This document shows positions 7,598-15,464 of a stretch of DNA of 64,000 nucleotides, in pieces; the stretch's first letter is position 1; every line of letters starts with the position of its first letter. The stretch is taken from the NCBI RefSeq assembly GCF_013155395.1, contig NZ_JABJWC010000014.1, positions 1 through 64,000 on the forward strand, written 5' to 3'. Position numbers and translations under genes: made by a program. Source of the stretch: Komagataeibacter melomenusus (GTDB lineage: Bacteria > Pseudomonadota > Alphaproteobacteria > Acetobacterales > Acetobacteraceae). Below the pieces are notes generated by a model. That model had not been told where the DNA came from. It saw only the letters and a list, made by a program, of their open reading frames with translations, and searched no databases.

Positions 7598-8731
7598 CTA
7601 TTTTCTTTCTTTACATATAGTTTGGTATTTCTCATCTATAATTTTAGCCATACATTCATCTAAAAATAGGCGAATATTTTTCTTTGATGTTTCATTTACT
7701 TTGTTTTCATATGTTATGTTTGATAATAAAAATGTTAATTCTGCATTTAAGTAACTATGATCAGAACGTCCGGTCGCGTTAAAGAAAAAACTTACCTTGA
7801 ATTTTCCTGAATTGGCAGCCTTTTGATATTTAAATTGCAAATCAATTTTTTGGATATGATAATATTTATAATATTGCTCATCTGATATTAGAAAAACATC
7901 ATTCATTTTTTCACCATCAATTTTCATTTTTTTGACGGCATCTTTCATCCATGAAATTTGTGGGTCGTTAGGCAAAGGCGGAGCATTTTTGTCAACATTA
8001 ATTTCTATATTATCGACATCTCCGACTGAAATGTTGTTTGGTAATCCTGCTGTTAGACGTTTAAAAAATCTAATGCGTTCCTCATTGTCAAAAGAATTAA
8101 ATCGTATTTGATCAGGATTTTCAGATGTAACAATATTCGAATGTTTGAGTAGCTTTGATATGTTCTTTATTATATTATTATTTATATTATTTGTTTCTTT
8201 TGAAGAGTGATTTGCTGAGAATTCAAGTTTTATAGATCCGTCTTTCTTCGAGATATTTACGGTTCCACAAAAAACAAGCTCTCTTTCTAGCCAATTTTTA
8301 CTATAATCTGTGCGAGTTATCTTGTAGGATATGCTCGCCTCATTTTCATTTTCGATACATAGATTGGGAGAGGAATTAAAGGAAACATTATCTATTCCGG
8401 AAAGGAGCCATGACGAATCGTCAAATAATCCATTTCTTAATGGAGAGATCCAGTCAGAGTCTTTTGAATTCAGTTCAAGGTTAGATATTTTTATCTTCGA
8501 CTGAGATTCTCTATCTATACTTGATTCTATTAACGTTGAGAAATTATCCGGAGTCAGAAGCGTAGAAGATAAAATGGGAACGGTATTACATTTGTCATTT
8601 CTTCCAATGTAGATGCCTTTTTCTTTTAAGATACAGTCTATTTCTCCATAAGATATATGGTCACTATTGAGTAATACACGCAAGTCAGATCCAAATAAAA
8701 TGATAGAATCTGTATCTATAGGTGATTTCAT
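7598..8731 (-). CDS. GapS4b-like protein, third gene of the putative defence operon
   Basis: A 377-residue cytosolic protein without membrane segments or signal peptide. It opens with a helical region containing SDLRVLLNSDHISYGEIDCILKEKGI, looking like a small winged-helix domain. VPILSSTLLTPDNFSTLIES comes next, then a long alpha/beta part with SFDNEERIRFFKRLTAG, PPLPNDPQISWM and IKIDGEKMNDVFLIS-type segments (about residues 215-290). From memory this resembles the family named GapS4b, partner of GapS4a in the GAPS4 anti-phage system; I could not verify this by search. It starts one base after the stop of the nuclease-like gene (TGA A ATG), so the two are co-translated. Very AT-rich compared with the surrounding island, which suggests separate acquisition. 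Confidence 0.55.
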   Translation of the reverse strand: MKSPIDTDSIILFGSDLRVLLNSDHISYGEIDCILKEKGIYIGRNDKCNTVPILSSTLLTPDNFSTLIESSIDRESQSKIKISNLELNSKDSDWISPLRNGLFDDSSWLLSGIDNVSFNSSPNLCIENENEASISYKITRTDYSKNWLERELVFCGTVNISKKDGSIKLEFSANHSSKETNNINNNIIKNISKLLKHSNIVTSENPDQIRFNSFDNEERIRFFKRLTAGLPNNISVGDVDNIEINVDKNAPPLPNDPQISWMKDAVKKMKIDGEKMNDVFLISDEQYYKYYHIQKIDLQFKYQKAANSGKFKVSFFFNATGRSDHSYLNAELTFLLSNITYENKVNETSKKNIRLFLDECMAKIIDEKYQTICKERK

Positions 8732-8732
8732 T

Positions 8733-9677
8733 TCACTCTCCTGTTTCTAGAAGGCTAAGAATTGATTTTTTGAAAGAAAATATAGTTATTATTTCTTCTC
8801 GTTCTGAGAAATGCATTCGAGCAAGTTGCGCGGCTTGTTCATCTTTTGTTGGGTTGTAATCAGGCATACCAATGTATATTCTTTTTATGATACCAGCGGA
8901 AAATTTGAGTGCATAGGATAAAATTCTTTTATAAGAATTCTGGCTAAAAGCTTGATTGGCGTAAATGACTAATTCGACAGATGTAGAATCTTCTGATCGA
9001 ATAAGGCATGGAACTATATCGGATGCAATTAGTTCAAGGGGCAGAGAATTCCCTGATCGCTTCTCTTTGTCGTAAATGTTGGTTCCAATTTGAGGGTAAA
9101 AGAAATCAGAGGTTTTCTTCGAAAATCGAATAGAAATATCATCTATAATTTTTATTAAAAATGCTGCCCTCGAATTATCTATGAGATACACGGGGAAAAT
9201 ACAATCTTCTTCTAGACGAACATTTGAAAGCTGCGGCTTTATGTCACATTCTAGGTTTGTGTCTTCATTGTGAAGCCATATCAAAAGACCGGAATGAGTT
9301 TTTTTGTTTCTGGTTCCATATGCATCGCATATATCTTGTATTTCTTTGCTATGTTTAGCACATGCAATAGTTTCTTGTAGTTCTGTATAATATTCTTTGA
9401 ATTTTCTTTTTAGAGTTGCCGGGCTTGGAGGAGCTGAAAGTGAATTTTTTACAGAGACATGGACTATATCTGTTCTATCGTCATGAAATGGGTTGTGATA
9501 GATAAAAATAATATCTCCACCATGTGTCTTGCGTGGATTTCCTGATTCATTTACATGGGATTTATTATTGCACGCAATCGTCACGTTCTGGAGAAAAGTT
9601 TTCCATCCGATTAATTCCAAAAGTTTCTTGGAAATTTCTTCTCCGATTTCTCCAGATTTTTTTGATTTCTCACCCAT
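8733..9677 (-). CDS. PD-(D/E)XK nuclease-like protein, GapS4a-like
   Basis: A 314-residue protein opening MGEKSKKSGEIGEEISKKLLELIGW, an amphipathic first helix with the conserved glutamate typical of restriction-endonuclease folds. HGGDIIF at about 52-58 supplies the acidic metal ligand (Asp55). HVSVKNS, with Lys77, supplies the catalytic lysine of a PD-(D/E)XK site, the usual acidic residue two before the lysine being Ser here. The rest shows FPVYLID and a C-terminal alpha/beta region. From memory this matches GapS4a of the two-gene GAPS4 defence system. ATG 9677 overlaps the upstream stop by one base (TGATG); GTG 9680 is an alternative start. Confidence 0.6.
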   Translation of the reverse strand: MGEKSKKSGEIGEEISKKLLELIGWKTFLQNVTIACNNKSHVNESGNPRKTHGGDIIFIYHNPFHDDRTDIVHVSVKNSLSAPPSPATLKRKFKEYYTELQETIACAKHSKEIQDICDAYGTRNKKTHSGLLIWLHNEDTNLECDIKPQLSNVRLEEDCIFPVYLIDNSRAAFLIKIIDDISIRFSKKTSDFFYPQIGTNIYDKEKRSGNSLPLELIASDIVPCLIRSEDSTSVELVIYANQAFSQNSYKRILSYALKFSAGIIKRIYIGMPDYNPTKDEQAAQLARMHFSEREEIITIFSFKKSILSLLETGE

Positions 9678-10702
9678 CACTGATCTTTCTTTATGTTAAC
9701 ATCGATTATCGCTCGATAACCATTTTCATGTGGTTCAATTTTTACTTTTGAGACCATAAGGGAGGGATCTGTAATGACAAAAGATGCTCCGGATGAAACC
9801 TTTATTTTGCTTGTAATATTCTTTGTTTGTTTGACAAAATCAGTGGAGTAAAAAATACTTTCATTGCTTAGATTAATTCCGGAACTTATATTAGCTCCTG
9901 CTATTGATTTAGATATAATGTCATCATTGACAAATTCAGATAAAATTTCTTTTAATTCACTGAAGTTTAGGATCTTTCTAGATTCTGTTTTCGTTTTTAA
10001 CTTCGTAATTAATTTTGCTTCTTTATCTGCATTATCTATTTTTGACATAACACCTTTCAATACAGACCCGCAGGCTTTGGCGTTTGATTGGGATGTTTGT
10101 CTGAGGGATACCTTTAAAAATGAATCCAGCCAATATTTTATTTTTTGTCCTAGATTATCAATAGAAAACACCCCCGCGTTTTCTGAAATAATCAAACTGC
10201 CTTTTTGTATCTGGCTTAATGATATCCCACTTCTTTCAATAAGATTAAAAGAATTTGTTGATTTCTGTATATCTAGAAAATAATCTTTTTTTTCTATTTT
10301 AATTATAGCTAAAGCATCATGTATTCTTTCTTTATATAATATATTAGAGAAAAGTAAAAACAATACATTTCCTTTTGAAATATTTGGGTGATTCGATGTG
10401 CTGTAGAGATATTTAGAAATATTTTGTGTTTGTTTGATAAATGATTCATGGTTAGAAAATATTCTACTTGATAAAGTAAATATGGCATTCAAATTTAAAT
10501 CAGACTCATGGAAAAAATCGTATATTTTTTCTTGTTTAGAAAATGGCTTCAAGTAATTTTTTAATAAAATATCTTCAAGATCACTGTCGAAAGATGTTTC
10601 ATATTTCGAAAGTTCAATGCCTTCTTCTCTGGTTTTGTTTCCCACTTGATGGATTGCTATTTTTTTTAGGCGCGATGAACTTATGTCTATTATTTCACTC
10701 AT
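9677..10702 (-). CDS. 37-kDa nucleoid-associated protein (NA37/YejK family), first gene of the defence-like operon
   Basis: A 341-residue protein opening EIIDISSSRLKKIAIHQVGNK, then EEGIELSKYE and ILLKNYLKPF. This is the conserved start of NA37 proteins (the NdpA/YejK family, known as nucleoid-associated). FHESDLNLNAIF, FIKQTQNISKYLYSTSNHPNI and the C-terminal ending VKIEPHENGYRAIIDVNI also fit. Chromosomal YejK is usually a single gene; here it begins an operon with two putative GAPS4 genes and overlaps the second (TGATG). A role in binding or marking DNA for the system is an inference. TTTTGGAAA precedes the ATG as a weak ribosome-binding site. AT-rich, like the rest of the operon. Confidence 0.75.
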   Translation of the reverse strand: MSEIIDISSSRLKKIAIHQVGNKTREEGIELSKYETSFDSDLEDILLKNYLKPFSKQEKIYDFFHESDLNLNAIFTLSSRIFSNHESFIKQTQNISKYLYSTSNHPNISKGNVLFLLFSNILYKERIHDALAIIKIEKKDYFLDIQKSTNSFNLIERSGISLSQIQKGSLIISENAGVFSIDNLGQKIKYWLDSFLKVSLRQTSQSNAKACGSVLKGVMSKIDNADKEAKLITKLKTKTESRKILNFSELKEILSEFVNDDIISKSIAGANISSGINLSNESIFYSTDFVKQTKNITSKIKVSSGASFVITDPSLMVSKVKIEPHENGYRAIIDVNIKKDQ

Positions 10703-10913
10703 AATTATTTTTCCAAAAAATGTATGGAGTATTAATTAAATCAATCATTTTGTACCTTTGGATTCCATGAGGCCTAGTAGGTAGCATCAAGCTACGTTTA
10801 TGCGTTAAAATTAGTCTCTCAGCTTTCTGAAGTAAAGTTGCTTTCTGTTGGTGCGATTCAACGCGATGATTGAGTGCATATTCCTTTTCAGGGGAGGGGG
10901 GCTGTTAGAGAGC

Positions 10914-12062
10914 TTATCTTGTACCTAAAGCGTGAGCGATCGCATCGGCCACGTCATTTGCAGTTTTCCTAATTGGATCAGTTTTTAAGTGGGCATACCG
11001 TGCGGTGGTCTGTACCTGTGTATGACCTAGCAACCGCCCGATCATGGTCAGGTCTGCGCCGAGCTGAAGTGCATCTGATGCGAAGGAATGGCGCAGGTCA
11101 TGGATTCGTAGTGTGTCCAGCCCAGCCCGCGCGCGTATCCGTCGCCAAGGCTTCTGGATGTCGGTCAGATACTGGCCCTCCACCTTCCCGATGATGACAT
11201 GGGGATTACCCTCGATCCGGGGCATGTCCGACAGCACGTCCAGCGTCGCCTTGCCGATGGGTACGACCTTGGCCCCGGTCTTGGAATCCGGCAGTCGCAG
11301 GACACCGGCCCGAAAATCCACATACTCCCATTTCAGGGTCTGGATTTCCCCCAGACGGCACCCGGTTAGCAGCAGTAGCCGAATGCAGGTCGCGGCTTCC
11401 GGCTCACCGTCCGCTTCTCGGAGCACCTTGCCCAGGCGGGCCAGTTCGTCGGGAGTCAGGTAACGCTCCCGCTTCACCTCCTTGTAGCGTTTGACCTTCC
11501 AGCATGGATTGATCCCGTCCGACCGTACGCCCCAGGTGTCGGCTAGGGTGAACATGATCGACAGAACGCCCAGCACCCGGTTGGCCTGGTAGGGCGTCGT
11601 TTTCAATCCTTGGTGCAGTTCGACGACATCGGCGCGGGTCACGTCGATGACCTTGAGTGTGCCCAGCTTCGGTGTGATGAACAGGTCCACGCAGCGGCGA
11701 TACTCATACTGTGTCGAGGGCTTGCAATGCGAGGCGACGTGTTCGTCGAGGAACCGCCTGCCGAACTCTTTCATGGTCGCGGCGGCGCGCAGCCGGTCGC
11801 GTTGCGCGCCGGGATCGCTGCCCAGCCGGACATCGGACAGGTGCTTCATGGCCTCGGTGCGGGCCTGATCCGGAGTGATCGGGCCATGCGGGCCGATATT
11901 GACCCGCCGGATGCGTCCGCCTGCGCGGAACTGGGCCAGGTAGATTTTCCGCCCCGAGGGATGGACCCTCAGACCAAAGCCTCGAAGCTCGTCGTCCCAG
12001 AGGAAATACTCCTTGCCGGTTCTGGCGGCGGCTTCGACGGAACGTTTCGTGATCTTGACCAT
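10914..12062 (-). CDS. Tyrosine recombinase, island integrase
   Basis: A 382-residue phage-type integrase. The DUF4102-like N-terminal arm-binding domain (ITKRSVEAAARTGKEYFLWD, GFGLRVHPSGRKIYLAQFR) is followed by a core-binding SAM-like domain (about 95-175) and the catalytic domain. Catalytic residues are visible: Arg in LTGCRLGEI, His-Leu-Arg-His in RIHDLRHSF, His in LLGHTQVQTT and Tyr in ARYAHLKTD. ATG 12062 is preferred because GGGAGGG lies just upstream; an in-frame start at 12119 adds 19 residues. The gene ends next to the defence-like operon and starts 178 bases from the tRNA-fMet fragment that marks the island end, the usual position for the integrase. Confidence 0.93.
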   Translation of the reverse strand: MVKITKRSVEAAARTGKEYFLWDDELRGFGLRVHPSGRKIYLAQFRAGGRIRRVNIGPHGPITPDQARTEAMKHLSDVRLGSDPGAQRDRLRAAATMKEFGRRFLDEHVASHCKPSTQYEYRRCVDLFITPKLGTLKVIDVTRADVVELHQGLKTTPYQANRVLGVLSIMFTLADTWGVRSDGINPCWKVKRYKEVKRERYLTPDELARLGKVLREADGEPEAATCIRLLLLTGCRLGEIQTLKWEYVDFRAGVLRLPDSKTGAKVVPIGKATLDVLSDMPRIEGNPHVIIGKVEGQYLTDIQKPWRRIRARAGLDTLRIHDLRHSFASDALQLGADLTMIGRLLGHTQVQTTARYAHLKTDPIRKTANDVADAIAHALGTR

Positions 12063-12239
12063 GGGGAACCCTCCCTTGGTTGGAATCACTGGAATCAAAT
12101 AGGAATCATTTGGGGGCAAAATCAGGCGATTCCAGTCGTAAGAGAGTGTAGCATGCTCCGAGTAAAAACGTAAATAAAACCACTACTTATCGTAGAAAAA
12201 TTGGCCGCATGCAGAAAAAGTGTAAGTATTCGACTGGAA

Positions 12240-12284
12240 CTCATAACCTGAAGGCCGCAGGTTCAAATCCTGCCCCCGCAACCA
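12240..12284 (+). repeat. 3' fragment of an initiator tRNA-fMet gene; probable attachment site
   Basis: The sequence from the anticodon loop CTCATAA (CAT at 12242-12244) runs through the 3' anticodon strand, a GCAGG/CCTGC T-stem with TTCAAAT loop, and CCCCGCA plus ACCA at 12281-12284. It agrees closely with the 3' half of bacterial initiator tRNA. The bases before 12240 do not pair with the 3' anticodon strand and give no D-arm or 5' acceptor strand, so only the 3' half is present. This is the usual mark left by integration into a tRNA 3' end, and the integrase gene is next to it. Confidence 0.8.
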
Positions 12285-12311
12285 AGCATTATCCAATATC
12301 ATCAGCATGTT

Positions 12312-12335
12312 AAGCCGTCCGGAAGGGCGGCTTTC
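12312..12335 (+). terminator. Rho-independent-type terminator behind the tRNA fragment
   Basis: AAGCCGTCC, GGAA, GGGCGGCTTTCT form a stem of about 7-9 pairs followed by a short T-rich run. Its position 27 bases beyond the tRNA 3' end suggests it was the native terminator of the tRNA-fMet gene and so marks the chromosomal side of the integration junction. Confidence 0.6.
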
Positions 12336-12479
12336 TGCGTTTGGGAAACACGCGCAGGATGCGTATAGGATGCAAATGGGAGTGAAACTCCAGCGAAGAT
12401 AGGACTGAAATCGGGGATCTTCATGATGGCGTGTCAAGTGTGTTGGAGCCCGGCGATACGGTCGGCAGCGCGATCCTGT

Positions 12480-12826
12480 GTTACGATGGATCATGGTTTC
12501 CGCCCCTCTCGATTCCGCGCCAGCAGGAGCGTCCCGCCGCGTGGCGCGGCTACCTTATCCGAGGCGCTGGCCGACCTTGTAGAGCGGGTGTCGTTCCACA
12601 ACGCCGAGAACGGTTTCTGCGTCTGAGGGTAAAAATGCGCGGGCAGCGCGATCTGGTCACTGTCGTCGGCCATGCCGCCATGATTTTGGCGGGCGAGTTC
12701 GTGCAGATGTCGGAGCGCTGGTTCAATGACCACACCCATGGATTGCAGTTCAAGACGGAGTTCCTCAGGGCCAGCCCACCGACCACGCTCGAGGGCATCG
12801 AACGCTATTTCGGTTGCGGTGAAATT
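12480..12826 (+). pseudogene. RecD2-like helicase, decayed N-terminal fragment
   Basis: Two frames together read as the start of an AAA/RecD2-type helicase. EALADLVERVSFHNAENGFCV ends in TGA at about 12626. One frame over, LRVKMRGQRDLVTVVGHAAM continues through ILAGEFVQMSERWFNDH and FKTEFLRASPPTTLEGIERYFG. One base appears lost in the GTCTGAGG stretch. After about 12826 the sequence is no longer helicase-like and passes into transposase remains. The helicase motor domains are missing, so the gene is dead. Confidence 0.65.
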
Positions 12827-12872
12827 TCTGATTACTCCGGCGCTGATGCCCTGCTGGACCTATCGGTCGTGA

Positions 12873-13049
12873 CACCGCGCCGACTTCCGTCGCTATCGGG
12901 ATCGCAACCGTATCGAGCGGATGTTCAACAAGCTGAAGCAGTTTCGCCGTATCGCAACCTGCTATGACAAGACGAGAAAATCGTTCCTCGCCTTTCTCAA
13001 CCTCGCCGCAGTCAAGTTGTGGCTACCGTCTTTTGTCAACAGAACCTAG
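12873..13049 (+). pseudogene. IS5-family transposase, C-terminal remnant
   Basis: An open stretch bounded by TGA at 12870 and TAG at 13047 reads RADFRRYRDRNRIERMFNKL and then FRRIATCYDKTRKSFLAFLNLAAVKLW. This is the C-terminal part of an IS5-family DDE transposase, with the catalytic Glu in RIERMF. The N-terminal two thirds are absent. It abuts the recD2 fragment, so an old insertion or deletion probably destroyed both. Confidence 0.75.
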
Positions 13050-13129
13050 GCATGATCGGAAAAGACAGACGGGATGATATTCATCATGCCGCGATGCCAT
13101 CTGTCCTGTTGTTCAAGGTTTTACAGAAC

Positions 13130-13642
13130 CTAGAGCTTCTGCCGCATTTCCTCACGGATCTGGTTGCACTGCTTGGTAAAGACGCTGGCCTGCGAGGCTG
13201 TCATGAAATTGATGATGAAGGCCCCGATCAACGAGCAGAATGACAGGCCGATGACGAATTTTCCGGTCACGCTGATGCTGGCATCATAATATTCCGCTGA
13301 ATACCATAGCAGGAACAGGCTGAGTACCGCGCCAATAAAGCCCAGAATACCGGTGGAATGGATAAGGGAATCTTCCTCGCTGCTGAATGATGAGGATTCT
13401 TTCCACAGCAGGTAAAGCTTCTGGTTCATTTCATCGACCTGGCAGTCATGCTCGAGCTGGGCGGCAGAGGTCACTTTTCCCGGTGCCGAGCGGTGCATGT
13501 CGAGTTCCTGCTGCGCCTTGGCAAAGACGCGCCGACGTTCCTTTATGGCAGGCAGGCTGATATCCACAAAGCTGAGAATAGCCACATTCAGGCCGGCCGA
13601 TAATTGCACGACAGCCTGAAAATCACCCCACGTCTGACTCAC
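13130..13642 (-). CDS. Hypothetical membrane protein
   Basis: A 170-residue protein of unknown function. Two clear membrane helices lie in the C-terminal half, around GILGFIGAVLSLFLLWY and FVIGLSFCSLIGAFIINF. The first half is helical and charged (KERRRVFAKAQQELDMHR), and QLSAGLNVAILSFVDISLP near the N-terminus is weakly hydrophobic. The stop codon lies in ACAGAACCTAG, an 11-base sequence that also ends the transposase remnant at 13039-13049. The start faces the gene at 13914. I do not recognise a family. Confidence 0.6.
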   Translation of the reverse strand: MSQTWGDFQAVVQLSAGLNVAILSFVDISLPAIKERRRVFAKAQQELDMHRSAPGKVTSAAQLEHDCQVDEMNQKLYLLWKESSSFSSEEDSLIHSTGILGFIGAVLSLFLLWYSAEYYDASISVTGKFVIGLSFCSLIGAFIINFMTASQASVFTKQCNQIREEMRQKL

Positions 13643-13913
13643 GCGGATTCTCCCTTATCTTCACACCCCTGTTATCACGATAGCGCAGGAACGTGCGATG
13701 CAGGAGATTATAAAAATGACCGGCAGGGCTGCATCCCCGCCCGTGATGCCTGCCGCCCTGGAAGTGCGCCATGCGTGCGCGAACAGGGGCTGGCCTGACT
13801 TTTCAGGTTATGTCTTAGAGTATTTTTAATTCTTTGCGCCGATCTTTTTCCTCCATGTCGGTTCTGGTGTCGTCGCCTTGCTGGAACCGGAATTGATTCC
13901 GTGGGGGAAGAAA

Positions 13914-14474
13914 ATGTCTGCTGTCCTGACCACAGCTATGCGCCGTTCAGGCCGGGAACTGCCTCTCACCGGTGCCCTGACCGGCATGAACCCGGAGCCA
14001 GAGGGCGCGCAGGCCGCATCTGCCGGAACCGCGCATGCGGCCGATCTTCACCTCATGACCGACAGGGGCGACACCATCGGCAGGATGCGCGACGCCAACC
14101 GCTATGCGGTTTTCATGCTGCCGCCCGATCTTGGCTCCGTAAAGATCATGTCGCGCAGCGCCCGCCCGGTCAGCGTGGCTGGCCCGTGCCGCGATGACCA
14201 TCGCCCGCGTGGCGTGCTGGTCCGGCATATCAAGCTGTTTGAAGGCACCGTGGCCCGCCATATCGTCATGCATCTGGCGCAGAAAGCACCAGAAGGGTGG
14301 CATGATGATTTTTATGCCCTGCGCCCCGAACCCTGCCGCTGGACGGACGGGCAGGCGCTGCTGCACCTTGGCCCGCGCCATCCCGGCATGCTGGGCGTGC
14401 TGTGCATGGAGGTTCTGGCCTGTGGTCCCTATGGCCCGTCGCCCGCAGCCAACCAGTCCCGCCCGACCGCCTGA
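13914..14474 (+). CDS. Hypothetical protein, possibly with an Acetobacteraceae Hint-associated C-terminal domain
   Basis: A 186-residue protein. ATG 13914 follows GGGGGAAG. From about residue 60 the pattern resembles the domain that follows Hint modules in some acetic acid bacterial proteins, as I remember it: RYAVFMLPPDLGSVKIMSRSARP, then DDHRPRGVLVRHIKL and later RWTDGQALLHLG. No Hint domain is present here. There is no signal peptide or membrane helix, and the first 50 residues look disordered. Low certainty about function. Confidence 0.5.
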   Translation: MSAVLTTAMRRSGRELPLTGALTGMNPEPEGAQAASAGTAHAADLHLMTDRGDTIGRMRDANRYAVFMLPPDLGSVKIMSRSARPVSVAGPCRDDHRPRGVLVRHIKLFEGTVARHIVMHLAQKAPEGWHDDFYALRPEPCRWTDGQALLHLGPRHPGMLGVLCMEVLACGPYGPSPAANQSRPTA

Positions 14475-14580
14475 AGCGCCAAAGCCCGCTCATAAACAGT
14501 AAGGAAGGTTCTGGCACCGCTGCCTGCAGGCACAAGGGCGCAAGGATGCCCCATAACCCGTGGCAAGGTTTTGCGGCACT

Positions 14581-15273
14581 TTATGAAGCCGCAGGACCAT
14601 CCTTCGCGAAGCCCGCCAGGAAAATCTGCACGGCCTTGTGAAAGCGCGGCCGCATGTCCTGCTCGATCCAGGCGCGGTCGGGCGCACAGGCCAGGCTTTG
14701 CAGCATCAGGTCGCCAATGGTCATGCCAAAGAGCATGTTGCTGTACATGGATATATCCGCCACCGACCTGTTCCGCGCCCGCACGTAGCGGTCGAGCCAG
14801 GTGGTGAGCACATTGTCCTTTCCGCCCGCGCGCAGGCTGGTCAGAATCTGACGGATGTCTTCCGACTGCTGCGATTCGGTCACCAGCGCGCGGATCAGGC
14901 TGATGCGATCCGGCCGCAGGATCACGCTGCCAAGCCGCATGAGCAGTTCGGTCAGTTCCTCCACCGGGTCGGCCATGTGCAGGCATTTGCCAGGGCTGAC
15001 ATTGAACAGCCTGCTGCTGACCAGCGTGCGGAACAGATCCTGCTTGGAATGGAACATGAGGTAGAGCGTGCGCTTGGACATGGCCGAATGCTGCGCCACC
15101 TTGTCCATCGAGGCCGCGTGATAGCCGCATTTCTGCAACACTTCGCTTGCCGCGTCGAGAATGCGTTCGCGGCGTTCGCATTCCTCCATTTCCGGGGGGC
15201 GACCGGGGCCGCGGCGCGGTGTATCGCAGTTCTCATGCATGGGGCCGTGTCCCTCCTGTCCAATCTTGCTCAT
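14581..15273 (-). CDS. TetR-family repressor of the adjacent RND efflux operon
   Basis: A 230-residue regulator. The helix-turn-helix is at about residues 36-85: RERILDAASEVLQKCGYHAAS, then MDKVAQHSAMSKRTLYLMF. A TetR C-terminal ligand domain follows. An alternative start at 15240 has a better AGGAGG upstream and would shorten it by 11 residues. It is divergent from the adaptor gene, separated by about 190 bases with a palindrome at 15352-15369, the arrangement of AcrR/MexZ/TtgR-type local repressors. It probably represses efflux until a drug or metabolite binds. Confidence 0.87.
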   Translation of the reverse strand: MSKIGQEGHGPMHENCDTPRRGPGRPPEMEECERRERILDAASEVLQKCGYHAASMDKVAQHSAMSKRTLYLMFHSKQDLFRTLVSSRLFNVSPGKCLHMADPVEELTELLMRLGSVILRPDRISLIRALVTESQQSEDIRQILTSLRAGGKDNVLTTWLDRYVRARNRSVADISMYSNMLFGMTIGDLMLQSLACAPDRAWIEQDMRPRFHKAVQIFLAGFAKDGPAAS

Positions 15274-15351
15274 TCGTAATCTGCTCCGGCCCGTTTTGAA
15301 TGGGTGCCCTGCTTGACCGCCTTATGGAGACGATATAGTTTTCCATTCATT

Positions 15352-15369
15352 GAAAACCAAATGGTTTCC
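15352..15369. promoter_or_regulatory. Palindrome in the tetR-efflux divergent region, candidate operator
   Basis: GAAAACCAAATGGTTTCC contains AAACCA-AA-TGGTTT, a perfect 6-bp inverted repeat extended imperfectly on both sides. It lies about 79 bases before the repressor start and about 95 bases before the adaptor start. Size and symmetry suit a TetR dimer. AT-rich promoter-like sequence surrounds it. Confidence 0.5.
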
Positions 15370-15464
15370 TTATTTGGCTTTCATATGGCGGCCATGTGCG
15401 GCAAACAGCACGGACGTGATTCAGAAACATTTTTAGATTACGGCCCACAAGCCGGTTGGTGACC

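Noticed and set aside
12183-12494. Minus-strand open frame containing WLRGQDLNLRPSGYE
   Set aside because: This peptide is the well-known antisense translation of a tRNA 3' half; the frame crosses the tRNA-fMet fragment and terminator and has no gene character.
13604-13798. 64-codon plus-strand frame before the gene at 13914
   Set aside because: Overlaps the start of the membrane-protein gene, no ribosome-binding site, no likeness; treated as non-coding spacer.
14429-15181. 250-codon minus-strand frame overlapping the TetR gene
   Set aside because: Same strand, different frame from the TetR gene; no ribosome-binding site and a Gly/Arg/His-rich shadow composition.
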